From Hymenobacter sublimis (GTDB lineage Bacteria; Bacteroidota; Bacteroidia; Cytophagales; Hymenobacteraceae): 64,000 nucleotides of DNA. The stretch spans positions 929,501-993,500 of the forward strand of contig NZ_CP095848.1 of the NCBI RefSeq assembly GCF_023101345.1, read 5' to 3'. Shown here piece after piece: positions 59,977 to 64,000 of this stretch. The notes below the pieces were generated by a model. It saw nothing but the letters and a program-made list of their open reading frames with translations, searched no databases and had not been told where the DNA came from. How positions within the stretch are numbered: the stretch's first letter is position 1; each line of letters starts with the position of its first letter. The position numbers and the translations under genes are program-made.

Positions 59977-60143
59977 TAGCAAGCCGAGCACTAGAGAATT
60001 CGGGTTTACTCGCTGCAGAAGGGCCACGGCGGTTTTGGCTTCCGGGGCGTTTTGTGCAGCTTGCAGGTGAAAGCGGGCCGCTATGGGGCTAGGATCCAGT
60101 GTTGTTGAGGGCTGGCCCAAGGTCTTTATTTAACCCTTTACGA

Positions 60144-61031
60144 ATGAAAGCAGTCATTTTTCCCGGTCAGGGAAGCCAGTTCAGTGGCATGGGCCGCGAC
60201 CTGTACGAGCAGCATCCGGAGGCCAAGCGCCTGATGGAGCAGGCCAACGATATTCTGGGCTTTTCTCTGACGGAGGTAATGTTTACCGGCTCCGAAGAAG
60301 ATCTGCGCCGGACGGATGTAACCCAGCCCGCTATTTTCCTGCATTCCGTGGCACTGGCCGCCGTCTTGCCTGATTTGCGTCCCGATATGGTAGCAGGCCA
60401 TTCCTTAGGCGAGTTCTCGGCGCTGGTAGCAGCTAAAGTGCTCAAGTTTGAGGACGCCTTACGCCTAGTAGCCCAACGGGCCCAGGCCATGCAGGCCGCC
60501 TGCCAGGAGCAACCCGGTACTATGGCCGCTATCCTAGGGCTGGATGACGACACGACGGCGCGTATCTGCCAGGAAATTAGTGCTGGTGGCAATGTGGTAG
60601 TAGCTGCCAACTACAACTGTCCCGGTCAGCTGGTGGTATCTGGTTCCCAATGGGGCATTGAACTGGCCTGCGAGCAGCTCAAAGCAGCTGGTGCCAAGCG
60701 GGCTTTGCCGCTACCCGTGGGTGGAGCCTTTCATTCTCCGCTCATGCAGTCAGCGGAAGCAGCGTTGGCTCAAGCCATTGCGGGCACTACCTTCTCGGCG
60801 GGCATTTGTCCCGTGTACCAGAACGTAGACGCCGCGCCCCATACCGACCCCGACGAAATCCGGGAAAACCTGGTGCGTCAGCTCACGGCTCCCGTGCGGT
60901 GGACCCAGAGTGTGCAGCGCATGGTAGCCGATGGAGCCACCGAGTTTGTAGAATGCGGCCCGGGCAAGGTGTTGCAAGGCTTGGTAAAGAAGATTGCTCC
61001 AGAAGCAGCCGGAAGTTCAGCCGCCGTGTAG
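60144..61031 (+). CDS. fabD: Malonyl-CoA:ACP transacylase
   Basis: About 295 residues from ATG 60144 (MKAVIFPGQGSQ). An ATG at 60099 is in frame but adds non-family residues. It loads malonyl groups onto acyl carrier protein for fatty acid synthesis. The oxyanion motif FPGQGSQFSGMG is at ~6-17, the active serine is S87 in AGHSLGEFSALV, the arginine region is LRLVAQRAQAMQ, and the catalytic histidine lies in GGAFHSPLM. The end VECGPGKVLQGLVKKI is typical. No other fab gene is adjacent. Confidence 0.95.
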   Translation: MKAVIFPGQGSQFSGMGRDLYEQHPEAKRLMEQANDILGFSLTEVMFTGSEEDLRRTDVTQPAIFLHSVALAAVLPDLRPDMVAGHSLGEFSALVAAKVLKFEDALRLVAQRAQAMQAACQEQPGTMAAILGLDDDTTARICQEISAGGNVVVAANYNCPGQLVVSGSQWGIELACEQLKAAGAKRALPLPVGGAFHSPLMQSAEAALAQAIAGTTFSAGICPVYQNVDAAPHTDPDEIRENLVRQLTAPVRWTQSVQRMVADGATEFVECGPGKVLQGLVKKIAPEAAGSSAAV

Positions 61032-61054
61032 CGGGTAGCAATCTGGTTTATTTG

Positions 61055-61100
61055 GCCCCACTACAACAGTCGTATACGCGGCGTTGTGGTGGGGCTTTTT
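61055..61100 (+). terminator. Rho-independent terminator
   Basis: GCCCCACTACAAC (61055-61067) pairs with GTTGTGGTGGGGC (61083-61095) with one wobble, followed by TTTTT. It ends fabD. Confidence 0.85.
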
Positions 61101-61201
61101 CAAGTTCGCTAATGACGAAGCCTACCTTAGCAAGTAAGAGCTACGGGTAGCACTAATCAAGCAGCATGGCTGCTTTCCTTCAGCCAGCTAAACCAAACGA
61201 G

Positions 61202-63337
61202 CTATTTGCCCGGCGTGCGGTTAAAGAGGCCTTGCCAGGCGACTGTCATGTTCCAGTTTTCGCAGGTAGGGTTCCTGTAGCGGCAGCCTGTGTAGGCGAA
61301 AAAGCGCAGTTCATTGTTTTGGGCGCGGTAAAAAATATTTCCGCTCGGGCCAACTGCAAGAGACGGAAACTCAGTAGCGGCTGACTCAGTGGTAGCCGTA
61401 AAGCACTTGAAGCGGTTAGTATTGTAATAGCTGTCAATCCAGCGGTGAAGCCACGTGCCAGCTGCATTCTGGTAGAAGCTTTGCAGCCTGCCATCAGCCC
61501 CCACGTAAACAGCCTGTTTCTTTACGTCGTCCCAGGCAATATTACCCTTGGCCGACAGAAAACCGGGCTGGTTGTTAGGAGTCAGCGCATCATGCACCCA
61601 ATTATCACCCGACCACTGGTACCGATGCACGGCACGGTCGGCCCCAATATAGAAGATGCTACCCAGCCCGCTCGCGACAATAGAGCCTGGGCTGGTATGG
61701 ACTGTGCCATTGACCGGTTCCTTGCCTCCTAGTAAGTAATGAGTGTAAGTCTCATTTGCAGGCTCCAAGACATGAATTCGGTAGTCAAGACCCTTGTAGT
61801 AGACCCTCACTTTACCATTGGCTAGATTGTCGAGTACAAGGTCGCCGAGGGCAACCGCGGGAGTAGGTGCCGTTGAATCAGCGGTGGGGGCGTAGCTCAA
61901 ATAGCTATGAACCCATGCTGTATCGGCCCGATGAAGCAATTGTACCTGGCGGTCCTGACCGATGTAGTAAAGGTCGCCGTTGGTGGCAGTGGCCACACTG
62001 CCAGACGTAGTTGACGGCTGGGACGCGAGCGGCGCGGCAGGTGACACATACCCATGGATCCAGCCGGAATAGAAACTGTAAGACTGCAGCCGCCCATCGT
62101 GCCCCCGGTACGTTACTAAGTTGTGCTTGGGGTTAAAGTGAAGCTCCCCGTTGATCTGCCAGTTGCGGTGATGTGCCTGTGCAGGATCCACTTCGCTCGT
62201 TACCCATTGGTTGTCCAAGGAACGGAGGCTACGGTAAAGGAGGCCATTGGTGCCGCAGAAGAATAGTTCATCCTTGTTATTGGGGTTAACGGCAATTGAC
62301 CCGGGACGAGGACTTACATACTCCAGCCAGTCGTTGATGGGCTTTTTGAAAACATAGTTCACGTATTCCTGCTCCGACTGGTCGTAGGAAACGGCATACT
62401 GACCCTGCAGTGGCTTATAGACGGTAATGTAATCAATGTCCATTTCGGCGTGCGTAATGCCCATGGCTACCGCCTCGCGAGTCATTTGCAGGTTGGCTAG
62501 AATGCGCGCCGTATAGGCGTGGGTCTGCACCTGGGAACTGGTCACGGTGTACTGCTCTCGGTCGTTAAGAAAAAACGTAACCTGGGTAGGCGTCCAAACT
62601 ACCGTGTAGGTGTTGAAGTCCTGAGACAAGTCGCGCCCGTCTTTGGTGCTGCGTCCGCCACAGGTCCAGGCACCCAGCGGAATCGTGTCGCAGCCCTTTG
62701 AGCCGGAGGTGGCGCAGAGTTGATTACGCTTATCCCAATCGAGCACACCGCTGCTAATCTGGCGGCGGGGCTCGTCGTTCCCATTATCGATTACGTCAAT
62801 TTCAGTACCAGCGCTCAGCAGCCAGAAGGTAGGCCAAACGCCTTTGCCGTTAGCAGGCAGCTTACACCGAATTTCAAACATGCCATAGGCAAAGCCCGCC
62901 CAGTTATCCGGAGCCCAGCCCGCGGGCACACTAACCGGGTCATACGCCTTGGTAGACATGATCCGGCCCGATACATATGCAATGTTGGTACGACGGGCCG
63001 CCGTATTAAGCGCTGCTCGTTGCGCGGCCGGAACCACATCAGCCTTAAGGCGAAGGATGCCACCTCCCGGAAATTCTACTTGGGAGGCTGCGTAGTACTC
63101 TGTGCCCCAGCCATCGAGGCCATCTACTTCCCAGTTGCCGCTGGCCTTTAGCTCATCTACGTTTCTATAGTTGAACTCGTCTTGGAACACAATCCGGTAA
63201 TTTGATCTGTCCAGCTTACACTGCGCTGCCACTTTCGTAGTTAATAAGCACAGGGCAAGCAGCAACAGAGCTAGCCAGCGCAGAGGCTGGTAGGCTTTTA
63301 TGAAGAGGCAAACGAACTGCCTGTAAAGTGCAAACAT
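61202..63337 (-). CDS. GH16-like secreted protein with beta-propeller C-terminus
   Basis: 711 residues. A signal peptide (LRWLALLLLALCLLTTKVAAQ, to ~39) precedes a GH16 beta-jelly-roll at about 45-312 (IVFQDEFN, YYAASQVEFPGGGILRLKAD, GMFEIRCKLPANGKGVWPTF, NTYTVVWTPTQVTFFLNDRE). The catalytic motif reads E179-I-D181-V-I-D184, so the usual acid/base glutamate of E-x-D-x-x-E is aspartate. The C-terminal ~380 residues contain at least five repeats of the kind GDLYYIGQDRQVQLL followed by TAWVHSYLS, resembling a tachylectin/PLL-type lectin propeller. GH16 enzymes cut beta-1,3/1,4-glucans or galactans. Here reduced or altered activity with carbohydrate binding is inferred. Confidence 0.85.
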   Translation of the reverse strand: MFALYRQFVCLFIKAYQPLRWLALLLLALCLLTTKVAAQCKLDRSNYRIVFQDEFNYRNVDELKASGNWEVDGLDGWGTEYYAASQVEFPGGGILRLKADVVPAAQRAALNTAARRTNIAYVSGRIMSTKAYDPVSVPAGWAPDNWAGFAYGMFEIRCKLPANGKGVWPTFWLLSAGTEIDVIDNGNDEPRRQISSGVLDWDKRNQLCATSGSKGCDTIPLGAWTCGGRSTKDGRDLSQDFNTYTVVWTPTQVTFFLNDREQYTVTSSQVQTHAYTARILANLQMTREAVAMGITHAEMDIDYITVYKPLQGQYAVSYDQSEQEYVNYVFKKPINDWLEYVSPRPGSIAVNPNNKDELFFCGTNGLLYRSLRSLDNQWVTSEVDPAQAHHRNWQINGELHFNPKHNLVTYRGHDGRLQSYSFYSGWIHGYVSPAAPLASQPSTTSGSVATATNGDLYYIGQDRQVQLLHRADTAWVHSYLSYAPTADSTAPTPAVALGDLVLDNLANGKVRVYYKGLDYRIHVLEPANETYTHYLLGGKEPVNGTVHTSPGSIVASGLGSIFYIGADRAVHRYQWSGDNWVHDALTPNNQPGFLSAKGNIAWDDVKKQAVYVGADGRLQSFYQNAAGTWLHRWIDSYYNTNRFKCFTATTESAATEFPSLAVGPSGNIFYRAQNNELRFFAYTGCRYRNPTCENWNMTVAWQGLFNRTPGK

Positions 63338-63648
63338 GGTGATACAGCAGGTATATACAGACCAGTTTACTATCCATGAAACCGCCCGAAAAGCAGCTAT
63401 AGAGTAGGAATTAATGGCTGTCGCTTTACTTTTCTACTGGTATTGGCAGCCACTAGTTGTGTGCTAATCCCGCAACAACCTAGTGTAACGTCAGTGCAAC
63501 TCGCCGTTAGGAGCAGGCGAAAGGGCGCGAAGATCAGTATCTTTTCAGGTTTTCCGGAGCTCTTACCTGTCATAGCTATTGTGCGCAAATATGCTAGACG
63601 CCCAAGTTGAACGGCTGTTCAGCTGCTATTGCTAGTACAAGGAGTAAC
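63338..63648. other. 311-bp intergenic region
   Basis: It lies between the GH16-like gene start (63337) and the folK stop (63649), both leftward. No convincing ORF, strong hairpin or repeat is seen. It presumably carries the promoter of the GH16-like gene. Confidence 0.5.
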
Positions 63649-64000
63649 CTACGAAGCTGCTGGATACCTCTTTACGGCTAACCCGTCGGTACACACAGCC
63701 AGCAGCTCTGCTATGGTTTTTCCTGCCTGCGGGTGCACTACCGAAGCAGCAATTTCAGCTAGTGGAACCAGCGCGAACCGCCGCTCCGGCAGGCGCGGGT
63801 GGGGTAGAGTAAGTCGGGGACTTTGTATTACCACTTCGTTGTACAGCAGAATATCCACATCAAGGGTGCGGGCGCCCCAGTGAATTAGACGCTCCCGGCC
63901 AGCTTGTTGCTCAACGGCTTGGCAGGCGTCGAGTAGTTGCTCGGGTAGGAGGGAGGTATGCAAGCGGAGAGCCTGGTTTAGGAAAGCGGGCTGCGCAGTA
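63649..64000 (-). CDS. folK: HPPK (FolK), C-terminal part, cut by the window edge
   Basis: About 117 codons are visible, and the frame is open to the right edge, so the N-terminus is missing. Visible family features are AFLNQALRLHTSLLPEQLLD, the QAGRERLIHWGARTLDVDIL catalytic segment with the Asp pair binding Mg2+, and HPRLPERRFALVPLAEIA. The enzyme transfers pyrophosphate from ATP to 6-hydroxymethyl-dihydropterin in folate synthesis. A TTG at 63963 could serve as a start, but the open upstream frame with family-like residues makes a longer protein certain. Confidence 0.9.
   Translation of the reverse strand, partial: TAQPAFLNQALRLHTSLLPEQLLDACQAVEQQAGRERLIHWGARTLDVDILLYNEVVIQSPRLTLPHPRLPERRFALVPLAEIAASVVHPQAGKTIAELLAVCTDGLAVKRYPAAS

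Overview
The window looks like chromosomal DNA of a pigmented, aerobic member of the Bacteroidota, most likely Hymenobacter or a close relative (Cytophagales). This is inferred from gene content, not from a database search. Signs are a GC-rich genome with few recognisable Shine-Dalgarno sites, TAnnTTTG-type promoter elements, CarboxypepD_reg-like/TonB outer-membrane proteins, a gliding-motility/type IX secretion C-terminal domain, a Bacteroidota-type FtsL, a HYC_CC_PP-type metal protein and a ketocarotenoid pathway. No insertion sequence, prophage or CRISPR array was seen. One tRNA gene is present.

Layout. 1-8.3 kb: 3' part of an OmpA/PD40 envelope protein, an uncharacterised protein, a large DUF2723 membrane protein, a small hypothetical, then two leftward genes (a membrane protein and a CarboxypepD_reg protein with a striking double operator upstream). 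8.8-18.7 kb: aspartase, a YopX-domain protein, a hypothetical, tRNA-Leu(CAA) behind hscB, an ABM-domain protein, a SAM hydrolase-like protein, PhoH, a GNAT enzyme, ComEC and an enoyl-CoA hydratase. 18.9-28 kb: a carotenoid island (crtZ, a CarH/LitR-like B12-binding MerR regulator, an ECF sigma factor, crtI, crtB, a secreted hypothetical, a CarboxypepD_reg protein, ispH, crtW). It covers the late MEP isoprenoid step, C40 synthesis and desaturation, and ring hydroxylation and ketolation. No lycopene cyclase is present here. 28-33.1 kb: a LytTR response regulator, a hypothetical, and a leftward three-gene metal set (HYC_CC_PP-like protein, TonB receptor, HMA protein).

33.3-50 kb is the complete division and cell-wall (dcw) cluster: mraZ, rsmH, ftsL, ftsI, murE, mraY, murD, ftsW, murG, murC, ftsQ, ftsA, ftsZ. 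All genes point rightward, with several overlaps and a terminator after ftsZ. murF, ddl and ftsB are absent from the cluster. Three TGGT boxes spaced exactly 10 bp precede mraZ and look like its autoregulatory site.

50-64 kb: a leftward acyltransferase with a tiny lipoprotein gene behind it, a di-haem cytochrome c peroxidase, an NAD(P)H-dependent FMN reductase, the sdhCAB operon, a rightward 960-residue T9SS cargo protein, fabD, a GH16-like secreted protein with a beta-propeller-like C-terminus, and the C-terminal part of folK at the right edge.

The least expected structure is non-coding. In three places a G-rich stretch at the upstream stop codon is complementary to a C/T-rich, 7-8 bp tandem-repeat stretch just before the next start codon (OmpA to the next gene, crtI to crtB, ftsA to ftsZ). 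A fourth spacer (murD to ftsW) has only the pre-start repeat. Several terminators are also unusually long perfect palindromes with arms of 19-33 bp.
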